From the NCBI GenBank assembly GCA_947085035.1, contig CAMTUW010000015.1, positions 1 through 64,000 on the forward strand: 64,000 bases of DNA. The letters run 5' to 3'. The translations under genes were made by a program, and so were the position numbers. Shown here piece by piece: positions 1 to 7,718 of this stretch (position 1 is the stretch's first letter; every line of letters starts with the position of its first letter). The stretch comes from CAMTUW01 sp947085035. GTDB taxonomy: Bacteria; Actinomycetota; Coriobacteriia; Anaerosomatales; PHET01. The notes under the pieces are model-generated. The model was not told where the DNA came from. It worked only from the letters and a program-made list of their open reading frames with translations, and made no database searches.

Positions 1-1022
1 CTGCTGGCGACGGCGAAGTTGCTGTTGTCGAGCCGGAATGCGTTGTGGGCGATCAGGTCGCGGCCTTTGACGTCGCGCGTGGTGCCCACGTCGACACCGG
101 CCGCACCGATCTGGGAGCCGCCGGCGGTAAGCGTGCCATCGATGCTTGCGGAAGTAGCCGTCACGGCCCCTGTGATAGCGGCGGAACCGGCGGTGAGCCC
201 TCTGGGTCCAAGGTTCATGCCGGAAGCGTTCAGCGTGCTTCCTTGAACCATCAGTGACTTGAACGTCGCACTTCCGTCCGACAGGACACGCCACGTGCCA
301 GCGGCCGAACGGATATTCCTGCCAAATGCGACATCCGAGACAAACTCGGTCGCTGCATTATCTTTGGTGTCAAACTTGGCGGCCCTCACGGTGCCCAACA
401 CTAGGAACTGTTTTGCCACCGGATCCCACACGATTCCGTTCGTCTCCGTTCCAACCGAAAACCTCTTGCCAACGGCAAGAGTTCCACCCAATGAAGTATT
501 ACCGCCCACCGTCAGGTCACCGGTCATCGCCATGTTGCCCCCGGTGCCGACCTTCCAGGTCGAGGACTTGTTCAGATAGCTGGCAGCCGTGATCTCGGTA
601 GCACTTATGGCACCTGAGTCGACATCACCCAGAATCAGCTTGTTTTCCGCCGACTCGAGCAGTTTCGTGCCACCGCGCTGGACGGTCAGGGGGCCGTCGA
701 TTGTGATCATCGCATTACCGGAGTCCACGTCGAACAACACGCGTTCGTTGTCTGCCACGTCGGTGACCAGAAGGCGACCTCGCACCCACAGGGCCTCGTC
801 CGCAGACAGGTTCACGGCCATACCGTTGACCTTGGGCAGGGAGTCCTCGATGATTGACTCCATCTGGGACTCAAGGTCCTTCTGGCTGTCGTCCATCTCG
901 GAGCGCATCGCCGTAGCGCGAGCATCAAGCTCGTTGCTGCTCATGTACGTCGCAACCCCCACGCTGATCGAAGCCAGCAGGACCCCGATGACGGCGACAC
1001 CGATTGCCGCATTCCTGTTCAC
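1..1022 (-). CDS. Membrane-anchored repeat-rich surface protein, C-terminus beyond window
   Basis: The reading frame is open from a GTG at 1022 to the left edge (340 codons seen). A GAGGGGG ribosome site lies about 7 nt before the GTG. The product starts with a short basic tip and one membrane segment (residues about 5-26, IGVAVIGVLLASISVGVATY), then a charged Glu/Asp/Lys/Gln stretch (about 28-60) that could form a coiled coil, then a long region of short Gly-Asn-Ser-Thr-rich beta-type repeats such as GDLTVGGNTSLGGTLAVG and GAVTATSASIDGTLTAGG. This resembles tail-fibre-like or bactofilin-like beta-solenoid proteins, but I do not recognise a family. It is transcribed away from the Ser/Thr kinase operon and could be a surface or pilus-like target of it; that link is inference from position only. 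Confidence 0.7.
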   Translation of the reverse strand, partial: MNRNAAIGVAVIGVLLASISVGVATYMSSNELDARATAMRSEMDDSQKDLESQMESIIEDSLPKVNGMAVNLSADEALWVRGRLLVTDVADNERVLFDVDSGNAMITIDGPLTVQRGGTKLLESAENKLILGDVDSGAISATEITAASYLNKSSTWKVGTGGNMAMTGDLTVGGNTSLGGTLAVGKRFSVGTETNGIVWDPVAKQFLVLGTVRAAKFDTKDNAATEFVSDVAFGRNIRSAAGTWRVLSDGSATFKSLMVQGSTLNASGMNLGPRGLTAGSAAITGAVTATSASIDGTLTAGGSQIGAAGVDVGTTRDVKGRDLIAHNAFRLDNSNFAVAS

Positions 1023-1161
1023 GGAAACCCCCTCATTCACCCTAACCAAATTGATGCATTTCTTGCATACCATACGCCATAGTGAGATAAAGTGTCCATG
1101 ACGTCAAGGGCGACCTCGGGCTCTGCAGGCTTACTACCTGTGAGGTAACTGAATTGTGACC

Positions 1162-1180
1162 GACATCACATCTTGATGTC
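1162..1180. promoter_or_regulatory. Perfect 7-bp inverted repeat in the leader of the kinase operon
   Basis: GACATCA at 1162-1168 and TGATGTC at 1174-1180 form a perfect inverted repeat with a 5-nt spacer, ending 27 nt before the kinase ATG. It sits in the 185-bp divergent gap (1023-1207) that must hold the promoters of both the repeat protein and the kinase operon. A dimeric regulator site is the simplest reading; a small RNA hairpin is an alternative. A second short repeat, ATGCA/TGCAT, lies at 1054-1068 on the other gene's side. No convincing -35/-10 pair was found. Confidence 0.35.
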
Positions 1181-1207
1181 CGACAGCTGGTCCGCAGCGG
1201 AGGAGCC

Positions 1208-2377
1208 ATGCAGGGAACGGTGTTGCTCGACAGGTATGAGATTGGCAAACACGTCGGCGGTGGCGGCATGGCGCAGGTCTACGTTGCGCTAGACAAGCGG
1301 GACGACCGCAGGGTCGCAGTCAAGATCATGAACACAGAGCACGTGCGCAAGTCCCGCTCCCTTGAGCGCTTTCGCCGCGAAGCCCGCCTGCTGTGCAAAC
1401 TCAAGCACCCCAACCTCGTCGAAGGCATCACGTCCGGCACCCACCAGGACCGCCCGTTCATCATCATGGAGTACATCGAGGGCCCGAGCATCGATGATCT
1501 CATCCAGAAGCGCGGTCATCTGTCGGTTCACGAGTCACTCAAACTTCTCCTCGACACCGCGCTTGCCCTTAACCACCTGCATGTCCAGGCTCATATCCAG
1601 GCTCACCGCGACATCAAGTCCACGAACATCCTGGTCAATCCGGCCGGAACCGCCAAGCTGACGGACTTCGGCATCGCAAAGGCGATGACTGAGGAGGAGA
1701 GCTTCACGCTGACGAGCTCATTCCTCGGCAGTCCGTACTATATGGCCCCCGAACAGATCCTCGATCCTCGTTCGGTGGACATCCGCACCGACCTCTACGC
1801 GCTCGGCGCGGTATTCTACGAGATGCTCACCGGCGAGAAGGCCTTCCCGGGCAACGGGACCAAAGAGATACTCGATGCCCACTTCGACCTCGAGGCACCC
1901 ACTATCGAGGGAACCGGCGACCTTGTCGACCTGTGCAACCAGGTCCTCGCAAGAACCCTCGTTGAGGATCCGGCGGATCGCTATCAGACCCCGCGCGAAC
2001 TCATCGACGACGTTGCAGGTGCGGTGGGCAGCGAAGTCGACATCACGGTACCGAGGTTCTCATCGGCGACCGTACGCCTGGTGCGCGTCGTCGGCCTGCT
2101 CACCCTCATGACCGTAGCAGTCATCACTGGCGTCGCGCTCAGCGAAGCCGACGCTCCTTCTGATGCCGTCGAGGCGGGACTGGGCACTGGACGGGAATCG
2201 CCCCTAGAGGATGGCTCCGGTACGGGAGAGGACCGCAGGGACGAGCCGTCGGCATCAGAGCTCCCGACGGCACCGCCAAGTGAGTTCGACCAATCGGGGC
2301 CGACTGTCAACGTCGGAGGAGCTTCAACGGGCATCGATCCCAACAGGGCCAGAGACAATCTGGACCGAGGGTACTAA
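1208..2377 (+). CDS. Transmembrane Ser/Thr protein kinase (PknB-like, no PASTA)
   Basis: A 389-residue Hanks-type kinase. Visible motifs: glycine loop GKHVGGGGMAQVY, the ATP lysine in VAVKIMN, catalytic loop HRDIKSTN, DFG in TDFGIAKA, and APE in YMAPEQ. A single membrane segment lies near residues 297-317, followed by about 70 Ser/Asp/Pro-rich residues outside with no folded domain, so unlike PknB it lacks PASTA repeats. The catalytic loop has Ser where Pro is usual (HRDIKS instead of HRDIKP) and is preceded by a tandem QAHI/QAHR repeat. The start is set by GGAGGAG 5 nt upstream. It leads an operon with two FHA proteins and a PP2C phosphatase, which should read and erase its phosphorylation. 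Confidence 0.93.
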   Translation: MQGTVLLDRYEIGKHVGGGGMAQVYVALDKRDDRRVAVKIMNTEHVRKSRSLERFRREARLLCKLKHPNLVEGITSGTHQDRPFIIMEYIEGPSIDDLIQKRGHLSVHESLKLLLDTALALNHLHVQAHIQAHRDIKSTNILVNPAGTAKLTDFGIAKAMTEEESFTLTSSFLGSPYYMAPEQILDPRSVDIRTDLYALGAVFYEMLTGEKAFPGNGTKEILDAHFDLEAPTIEGTGDLVDLCNQVLARTLVEDPADRYQTPRELIDDVAGAVGSEVDITVPRFSSATVRLVRVVGLLTLMTVAVITGVALSEADAPSDAVEAGLGTGRESPLEDGSGTGEDRRDEPSASELPTAPPSEFDQSGPTVNVGGASTGIDPNRARDNLDRGY

Positions 2378-2395
2378 CCGGACAGAGGGGGCGTC

Positions 2396-3523
2396 ATGGA
2401 TCCAAGCACGATGGGGTGGTGGTACTGGTTCGGGATGTGGATCTTCGGAATCGCATCTCTCGTACTGACATGGTGGCTCTTCATCGATGCCGCCCGCCGC
2501 AAGGGTGGACCTTCGAAGTATGCCTGGCCGTTGACCGCTACCGCAGGCCTACTCATGCAGCTCCCAGCATTCACCATTTCGAAGGAGGCTCAAGCCGCCG
2601 GATCGGGTCTGTCGGCAGGTCTGGCGGGCGTACTTGGACTGGTCGTCGTGTCCATCGCGGTCATCACGCACTTCAGCAGCGGTGGTAGCGGTGGTGGGAG
2701 CGGATGGAGCCTGCGCACCCGCGGCGATAACAGCGTGTCTCGTGGCACCAGTGACCGGCGGCGCAGCCGGGTTCCGCATGCGAGCGTCGCGGTTCCGTCC
2801 ACGGGAAGCGGTAAGCCTGTCCGCGCGAAAGCTCCCAGCGCCGCGAATCCGACATCCTCACAGCTAGAAGTCCACGCCTCGATGGCACCGAAGCATCCGG
2901 TCGCCCCCGTCAGCCTGTCAGATCCGGCACCACGTGATCCGACCGCAGCAACGCTGTCGGCTCCGGCCGATGAATCCGCCGAGACCATTGTCGCAGAGGA
3001 CGAAGCCCGCCAAGATTCCGCTTCCTCCGACACCCCCAGCGCCGGCGCACCAGGGGCGACCCTCGTGGAGGACGATTCGACCATCATCGAGGATGTGGAT
3101 GACGCAAGTGCGGCGACCATCGTAGACGAGACCACCACCACGTCGGAGCCGGGTCCTGCCCCGACGATCATCGACGAACGCTCGACGATCGTCGATGATG
3201 AGGCATCGGATATTACTGACGAGGACCCGACCGGCCCCCGGCTCGAGATCACCGATGGAAGGACGAGCCGTATCGTCATCAGCGATCACAGCGGATCGTT
3301 CGTCGTAGGGCGCGATCCGGCTCGTGCAAGTCTGGCGGTTAACGACGCACGGGCCAGCCGCCGCCATTTCTCGATCGTCGAGCGAGCCGGCTCCTACATG
3401 ATCTTGGACCTCGGCAGCAGCAACGGTACGTTTGTGAACGGCTCGCTCGTGCGCGACGAACTCGTCCTCAAAGACGGGGACACGATCGAGTTTGGCAGGA
3501 CTGTGGCAACATTCCGCAGCTAG
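2396..3523 (+). CDS. Multi-pass membrane protein with C-terminal FHA domain
   Basis: 375 residues. The N-terminal 95 or so hold about three hydrophobic helices (roughly residues 7-27, 42-60, 72-92), followed by a Gly/Ser/Arg stretch and a long acidic Thr-rich linker (about 150-280) containing several TIV/TII-D motifs that look like kinase target threonines. The C-terminal FHA domain (about 285-375) shows FVVGRD, SRRHFS and LGSSNGTFVNG, the phosphothreonine-binding elements. FHA domains recruit Thr-phosphorylated partners, so this is a likely membrane docking substrate of the upstream kinase, 18 nt away. An AGAGGGGG ribosome site precedes the ATG. The combination of acidic Thr linker plus FHA suggests intramolecular switching after phosphorylation, as in GarA/FhaA-type proteins (inference). 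Confidence 0.88.
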   Translation: MDPSTMGWWYWFGMWIFGIASLVLTWWLFIDAARRKGGPSKYAWPLTATAGLLMQLPAFTISKEAQAAGSGLSAGLAGVLGLVVVSIAVITHFSSGGSGGGSGWSLRTRGDNSVSRGTSDRRRSRVPHASVAVPSTGSGKPVRAKAPSAANPTSSQLEVHASMAPKHPVAPVSLSDPAPRDPTAATLSAPADESAETIVAEDEARQDSASSDTPSAGAPGATLVEDDSTIIEDVDDASAATIVDETTTTSEPGPAPTIIDERSTIVDDEASDITDEDPTGPRLEITDGRTSRIVISDHSGSFVVGRDPARASLAVNDARASRRHFSIVERAGSYMILDLGSSNGTFVNGSLVRDELVLKDGDTIEFGRTVATFRS

Positions 3524-3538
3524 CAACCGGGAGGTTTC

Positions 3539-4321
3539 GTGGGCGAAGCAACAACCCTTCAAGATGAACCCCAGCTCGTAGGCGAGTTCCGGGTGGCGCA
3601 CGCGACGGACCTTGGTTGCGTGCGAAGCCAGAACCAGGATGCCGCCTGGGCCCACACCTCATCAGGCCAGGCGTTCCTTGTGGTGGCGGACGGCATGGGC
3701 GGTCACACGGGAGGGGCTACGGCCAGCCAAGCGGTCATCGATGTACTCGCAGAGGTCGTCAACTCCGGTGTCACCGTGTCGCTTGAGGACATCGAACCTC
3801 TCGTCGCAACAGCAGCCATACGCGTCGCCGAGGACGCTCCTGACGGGGGCACGACCGTGGTCATCGCCCTCATCGATGCGGAGCGCATCAATGTCTGGCA
3901 CATCGGAGACAGCCGCGCCTATGTGTTGCGAAGCACGCGTCTGCTGCAATTGACCAGCGACCACTCCTGGGTCCAATCCATGGTCGACCAGGGACGGCTC
4001 AGTAGCGAGCAAGCGGCACAGCACCCGCGACGTAACGTGCTTCTGCGGGCTCTGGGTCGCGACCGAAACCCAGAGCCGACCCACGGGTCGGTTCGCTTCT
4101 TCCCCGAAGATACCGTCTTATTGTGCTCTGACGGGCTCTACGGTGCACTCGAAGAGTCGGCGATCGCCGAGATCGTCGCCGGATCGGCCGATGTGACCGA
4201 GGCAAGCCAGCGGCTCATCTATGCTGCCCGCAGAAACGGTGCGCCCGACAACATCGGCGTCGCGCTCGCTTCATGGCAGCCGGATCCGGACAGCAATTAC
4301 GCGAAGAAGGTGCAGGGATGA
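3539..4321 (+). CDS. PP2C-family Ser/Thr protein phosphatase
   Basis: A 260-residue soluble PPM/PP2C phosphatase (Stp/PstP type) that removes phosphate from Ser/Thr in a metal-dependent reaction. Seen: metal-binding aspartates in LVVADGMGGHTGG, GGTTVVIALI, HIGDSRAYVLR, LLCSDGLYG and the terminal PDNIG. The start is GTG at 3539 after GGGAGG. PstP in mycobacteria carries a membrane anchor; this one does not. It lies between the two FHA genes and overlaps the next by 4 nt, so kinase, phosphatase and readers are translated as one unit. Confidence 0.94.
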   Translation: MGEATTLQDEPQLVGEFRVAHATDLGCVRSQNQDAAWAHTSSGQAFLVVADGMGGHTGGATASQAVIDVLAEVVNSGVTVSLEDIEPLVATAAIRVAEDAPDGGTTVVIALIDAERINVWHIGDSRAYVLRSTRLLQLTSDHSWVQSMVDQGRLSSEQAAQHPRRNVLLRALGRDRNPEPTHGSVRFFPEDTVLLCSDGLYGALEESAIAEIVAGSADVTEASQRLIYAARRNGAPDNIGVALASWQPDPDSNYAKKVQG

Positions 4322-4926
4322 CAAACAGGTTCTGCGTGCTGTGCGGCGGGGTACTCCAGGAAGGCGCCGCTTTCTGCATATCGTGCGGCCATCCGATACA
4401 GCCCACCACACTGACGATGGCACCGCAGATCGGTGACAACGAGTTCGAGCTGCCCGACAATGACGCGACCGTCGTAGCCGAACAGGACGACCTCCTGAAT
4501 CCACTCCCCGCACCCGTAGGCACCGTCGCCCCTGGGCCTTCGATGGACGACCCGGCGTTGACGATTCTCGAGGAGGCGGAGTCGATTCCTGCACTTCTGC
4601 GCCTTGAGATCGACGACGACCAGACCGGATCGAGCACCATCGAGTTCGAGTTGTGGCCGCACGAGCAGTTCACCCTCGGTCGGGACGGGGCCGTCAGCGA
4701 TTTCGTCCCCGTCGATCCCCGGTCGAGCCGACGGCATTTCCGGATTGCGATGGGCCCGGAGGGTTACACGGTCGAGGACCTCGGCAGCAGCAACGGAACC
4801 TTTGTCAACGGCGTGAGGGTCCAGGGTGCGCTTCCGGTTCGCAGCGGTAACAGTATCGAGTACGGCCGATCCTCTGCCGTCTTCCACGTCGTTCGCGATC
4901 CCGATCCGTGGCCCGTGAACGACTGA
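4318..4926 (+). CDS. Zinc-ribbon plus FHA domain protein
   Basis: 202 residues from the ATG that overlaps the phosphatase stop (ATGA). The N-terminus has two CxxC knuckles (CVLCGG and CISCG), a small zinc ribbon. A linker rich in Asp/Glu follows, with NDATVV and ALTIL segments like kinase-target motifs of GarA-type proteins. The FHA domain fills about residues 100-200, with FTLGRD, SRRHFR and DLGSSNGTFVNG. It is soluble, unlike the first FHA protein. A longer in-frame start exists at 4273 but would run inside the phosphatase gene. Likely a cytosolic phospho-reader or substrate of the kinase. Confidence 0.87.
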   Translation: MTNRFCVLCGGVLQEGAAFCISCGHPIQPTTLTMAPQIGDNEFELPDNDATVVAEQDDLLNPLPAPVGTVAPGPSMDDPALTILEEAESIPALLRLEIDDDQTGSSTIEFELWPHEQFTLGRDGAVSDFVPVDPRSSRRHFRIAMGPEGYTVEDLGSSNGTFVNGVRVQGALPVRSGNSIEYGRSSAVFHVVRDPDPWPVND

Positions 4927-4935
4927 CGCCTGCCG

Positions 4936-5054
4936 TTAGACCCGGCGGACGCTGATGGTTGCAGCCACAACCGGTGCCTTTTGGGTGGCCAGCGCCCCGC
5001 CCGCGTCCAGCGGTTCGAGTTTTCGCCGACAAATGTGACGTCTTCATACATCAC
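4936..5054 (-). pseudogene. Possible short gene fragment with frameshift, unknown family
   Basis: On the minus strand a reading from GTG 5054 gives YEDVTFVGENSNRWTRAGRW and then loses frame; shifting one base near 4980 continues with KAPVVAATISVRRV and a TAA at 4936-4938. The smooth continuation suggests the 3' end of a decayed gene. I do not recognise the family, and such a short match could be chance. Confidence 0.25.
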
Positions 5055-5061
5055 TGAACGC

Positions 5062-5133
5062 GACGGATCCGTCTCGGTGGACCTGATCGTGAAGTCGCTT
5101 CTCGCACTTGGAGCCTCGCATGGGCAGGTCGGT
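5062..5133 (+). pseudogene. Fragment of an XRE-type antitoxin (C-terminal end)
   Basis: The plus frame reads DGSVSVDLIVKSLLALGASH then GQVG. The intact antitoxin at 7392-7718 has SSVSVDLLVKSLLALGASRK then QVG, so this is a diverged copy of its last helices. The helix-turn-helix part and a start codon are missing, and the frame runs on into unrelated sequence. It marks a lost or deleted HigBA-like module. Confidence 0.6.
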
Positions 5134-5227
5134 GTGGACGCCATTCCCTACACGACACTACGCGCCAACCTCGCCAGCCTGTCGAGCGTACCATGCCTCG
5201 CGTGTCGTTGATGGGTTCATGAAGCCG

Positions 5228-5392
5228 ACGGTAGACCTCGACGCCCAGCTCACGGGGGAGCGCGTCGATCGGCTCACCCCGGAGCAGACGCAAGGCGACC
5301 TCACGCTTGCGAGCCAGGCTCCAGCGCTGACCCGGTAGAAGCGGACCGAACGGGACGAGCTGACCTTCGACGGGCGGATTCTTCTCTGACAT
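5228..5392 (-). pseudogene. N-terminal remnant of a helix-turn-helix transposase
   Basis: From ATG 5392 the minus strand reads a typical transposase OrfA start: PGQRWSLARKREVALRLLRG and ALPRELGVEVYR, the DNA-recognition helices of an IS3-like or related transposase. After residue 55 the similarity stops abruptly and the frame enters other sequence, so the gene is cut. An 8-bp inverted repeat just upstream (5409-5437) may belong to the element end. Confidence 0.5.
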
Positions 5393-5408
5393 GTGGGACC
5401 TTTCTCTC

Positions 5409-5437
5409 GGACACGGATGTCACACAAAACCGTGTCC
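5409..5437. repeat. 8-bp inverted repeat upstream of the transposase remnant
   Basis: GGACACGG at 5409-5416 and CCGTGTCC at 5430-5437 are perfectly complementary with a 13-nt loop. It lies 17 nt before the remnant's start codon, where an insertion-sequence end or an autoregulatory site would be expected. The sequence from here to 5534 shows nothing else recognisable. Confidence 0.35.
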
Positions 5438-5534
5438 AGGAAATCCGGCGAAGCCCGGCGCCATCGTCACACGCAAGAGGCACCACGCCCAGTATCACTG
5501 TCGGGTTGATCCGCAGGCGCCAATCCTTGAGTGC

Positions 5535-6027
5535 CTATTTCAGGCGTCCGGCGCGCTTGACGAGCTTGGCCACGTCGGAGTCCTGGGCCTCCGGACACAC
5601 CACTCTCTCGATGAGAGCGATGGCGGGGTCTTCATTGGTGGTGCAATGACCCGTTTGCGCTCGCACCTCTGTGCGCAGGGCAGCAATCACCCGTTCCGAC
5701 AGGAGTGCTGCGGCGAGATTTGAGCCAGACATGGCAGCTTGGTGCTCGTAGTACTCACCGAGCTCATCCTTGCGCTGTGCCTCTGCTGAGGAGGTAGAGT
5801 AGCTCCGCTTTCTCACGCGGCTTCGTATCGGCGTCAGAGATGCGAATCGAGAAGACAAGATCCTTATCCACAGGCTTGGCGAAGAGCATGCGATAGCAGC
5901 GCCATTCATCTCCGTTCGTAAGAACAACCCAGTCGATTCCCTCATTGGCTGCGTATGGCCTTGTGCTCCACAGCTCTAGCAACGACGTTGCGGAATCGTC
6001 CAGGATGCGCTTGCCAGACAGGTAGCA
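5535..6027 (-). pseudogene. Frameshifted remnant of a type I restriction HsdR N-terminal-domain protein
   Basis: Two overlapping minus frames join into one protein. The upstream frame gives GIDWVVLTNGDEWRCYRM and then KPREKAELLYLLSR; the downstream frame continues EAQRKDELGEYYEHQAAMSG to the stop at 5535. The switch lies near 5780, in AGCAGAGGCAC, and fits loss of two bases (one GA). The 'WVVLTNG..W..Y' block is typical of the HSDR_N nuclease-type domain found in stand-alone restriction-related proteins. The 5' end is also lost: the frame runs without a start into the promoter of the next toxin-antitoxin operon. Not expected to be functional. Confidence 0.6.
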
Positions 6028-6042
6028 TATCTGTGCTACAAT
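6022..6042 (+). promoter_or_regulatory. Promoter -10 and inverted-repeat operator of the AbrB-like/Doc operon
   Basis: GTAGCA at 6022-6027 and TGCTAC at 6034-6039 form a perfect 6-bp inverted repeat with a 6-nt spacer; it overlaps a good -10 box, TACAAT at 6037-6042. The transcript would start about 20 nt before the antitoxin ATG at 6068, whose ribosome site is AGGAGG (6057-6062). Antitoxins of this type repress their own promoter, so this is the likely operator. The -35 is weak (TTGCCA at 6011 is spaced too far). Confidence 0.5.
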
Positions 6043-6067
6043 TGCGGCATCACCCTAGGAGGCTGAA

Positions 6068-6295
6068 ATGACTCAGGCGATGAGACTCAGGCGGGCAGGC
6101 GGATCGATCAGCGCGACTCTGCCCAAGGATATGGCAGACCGGCTCAAGCTCGAAGCGGGAGACACCGTCTTCGCTATAGAGACCGAGCGCGGAATCCTCA
6201 TCACCCCCTACGACCCAGAGACCGAAGAGGCGCTCGCCATCGCCGGCAAGGTCGCGCGCAAGTACAGAGGTGCGCTCAGGGAACTGGCCAAGTAG
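6068..6295 (+). CDS. AbrB/MazE-like antitoxin of a Doc toxin
   Basis: 75 residues with the swapped-hairpin DNA-binding fold signature: RLRRAGGSISATLPKDMADR followed by LKLEAGDTVFAIETERGILI. The basic N-terminal half should bind the operator just upstream; the C-terminal helix (AIAGKVARKYRGALRELAK) should wrap the toxin. The stop overlaps the toxin start by one base (TAGTG), so the two are translationally coupled. Typical of antidote partners of Doc toxins. Confidence 0.85.
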   Translation: MTQAMRLRRAGGSISATLPKDMADRLKLEAGDTVFAIETERGILITPYDPETEEALAIAGKVARKYRGALRELAK

Positions 6296-6702
6296 TGGCG
6301 GGTTCAACACCCGAGCCACGGTGGCTGTACCGACTGGTCGTCGACGCCATACACCACGACACGATCTCGACCCACGGCGGACTGCCGGGGCTGCGAGACG
6401 AGAAGCTGCTGGAGTCTGCGCTCGCAAGGCCGAAGCAGGCCTTCGCCTACGGTAGCGGTGTCGACATAGCGGCACTGGCGGCCGCATACGCCTACGGAAT
6501 CGCTCGCAACCATCCCTATCACGACGGCAACAAGCGCATCGCGTTCATGACGATGGCGGTGTTTGCCAAACTCAACGGCTTCGAACTCGAGGCCGCCGAG
6601 ACAGATGTGGTCGACGTCATGCTGCGACTCGCCGCAGGCGACCTGGAAGAACAGCAGCTAGCCGAGTGGCTGCGAGCGAGGCTGCCGGAAATCGACGACT
6701 GA
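6295..6702 (+). CDS. doc: Doc-type (Fic-fold) toxin
   Basis: 135 residues, close to the usual 120-135 of Doc. The active-site motif is HPYHDGNKRIA. Fic AMP-transferases have HPFxxGNGR; the Lys in place of the second Gly is the Doc form, known in phage P1 to phosphorylate EF-Tu and stop translation. The N-terminal helix and HGGLPGLRDEKLLESAL block are also typical. It begins with GTG overlapping the antitoxin stop. Confidence 0.9.
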   Translation: MAGSTPEPRWLYRLVVDAIHHDTISTHGGLPGLRDEKLLESALARPKQAFAYGSGVDIAALAAAYAYGIARNHPYHDGNKRIAFMTMAVFAKLNGFELEAAETDVVDVMLRLAAGDLEEQQLAEWLRARLPEIDD

Positions 6703-6779
6703 CACTCCGGCTAGTCACTATGAGATGGCCGGCCCGATCCGGTGCATACGTGGATCGTCCGCGGGATTTGGTCGGCGGC

Positions 6780-7317
6780 ACCGGGGCCGGCGAGCGGGTG
6801 ATCCCCGACACCCCCGGAAGCGGTGCGCAAGCTGCTTCGCCGCCACGACGACCCCGCCTCGCTGCGCGTCGCTTACGAGGCGGGACCGGCCGGGTACGGC
6901 ACCCGCCGGCTCGTGACCTCGCTCGGTGTGGAGTGCGACGTCATCGCGCCCTCGCTCATCCCCCGCCGCTCAGGCTCGCGAGTCAAGACCGGCCGCATCG
7001 ACGCGCGCAGCCTCGCGAGGCTGCATCGCGCAGGCGAGCTCACGTCCGTGCGCGTCCCCACGTCTGCCGAGGAGGCCGTACGCGACCTCATCCGCGTGCG
7101 CGAGGAGGTCAAGAGCGACAGACGGATCGCACGTCAACGCATCCGAAGCTTCCTTCTGCGCTACGGCAAGCGCTATCCGGCGGGGCCTGACCGGTGGAGT
7201 CAGCGCTTCGAGGTCTGGGCACGGGCGCTCTCCTTCGACGAGCCTCTCGCACAGGAGGCGTTCTCAAACCTGCTCGGCGCCTACTTCGTACGCGACGCCC
7301 AACGTTCTCGCGCGTAA
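6780..7317 (+). pseudogene. Truncated, frameshifted IS110-family transposase
   Basis: The plus frame from about 6817 reads an IS110-type N-terminal half: AYEAGPAGYGTRRLVTSLGV, KTGRIDARSLARLHRAGELT and a helical region to LLGAYFVRDAQ. One extra G near 6816 (CCCCGGAAGCG) separates this from the preceding frame ending GERVIPDTP. The real N-terminus with the first catalytic Asp is absent, and the protein ends after AYFVRDAQ with four alien residues, so the second half with the Ser motif is gone. No element ends were seen. Confidence 0.75.
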
Positions 7318-7391
7318 CCAGCGACGCGGCCATGCAGCCTTCCTGCCGAGGATACCTCTGCAAGGCCGCGTTGTCTGAGTTGACGCGCGGG

Positions 7392-7718
7392 TTATGCCGC
7401 CCGCGCGATGACCTGACCCACCTGTTTGCGAGACGCACCGAGCGCAAGCAGTGACTTCACGAGTAGGTCGACTGAGACCGACGAGTCAGCTGCCTCCATC
7501 TTCGCGACCCGAGACTGACTGGATCCCAGAACATGGGCCACATGCGTCTGGGTCCACCCGTGCTGGACGCGTATGTCGCGCATGTAGTCGGCGAGCGCGA
7601 GCTTCAATTCGACGAATGCCGCCTCCTGATCTGTGAGATCGAGGAAGTCCGAAGCGTCCCCGACGTGCCAGCCAGCCGCCTTGAGTCGATTCTCTTTCGC
7701 CTTGTTCACGCTGCTCAC
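7392..7718 (-). CDS. XRE-family antitoxin (HigA-like)
   Basis: 108 residues. A Cro/cI-type helix-turn-helix lies at about residues 55-80 (GWTQTHVAHVLGSSQSRVAK). The C-terminal SVSVDLLVKSLLALGAS is duplicated as a fragment at 5062-5133. It follows the toxin gene with a 4-nt overlap (ATGA), the toxin-first order of higBA systems. Expected to bind the inverted repeat at 8077-8094 and neutralise the toxin. Confidence 0.88.
   Translation of the reverse strand: MSSVNKAKENRLKAAGWHVGDASDFLDLTDQEAAFVELKLALADYMRDIRVQHGWTQTHVAHVLGSSQSRVAKMEAADSSVSVDLLVKSLLALGASRKQVGQVIARAA

Noticed and set aside
2676..2706. A GGTGGTAGCGG-type repeat in the FHA membrane protein.
   Set aside because: A Gly/Ser linker coding repeat in frame; no sign of a regulatory or mobile repeat.
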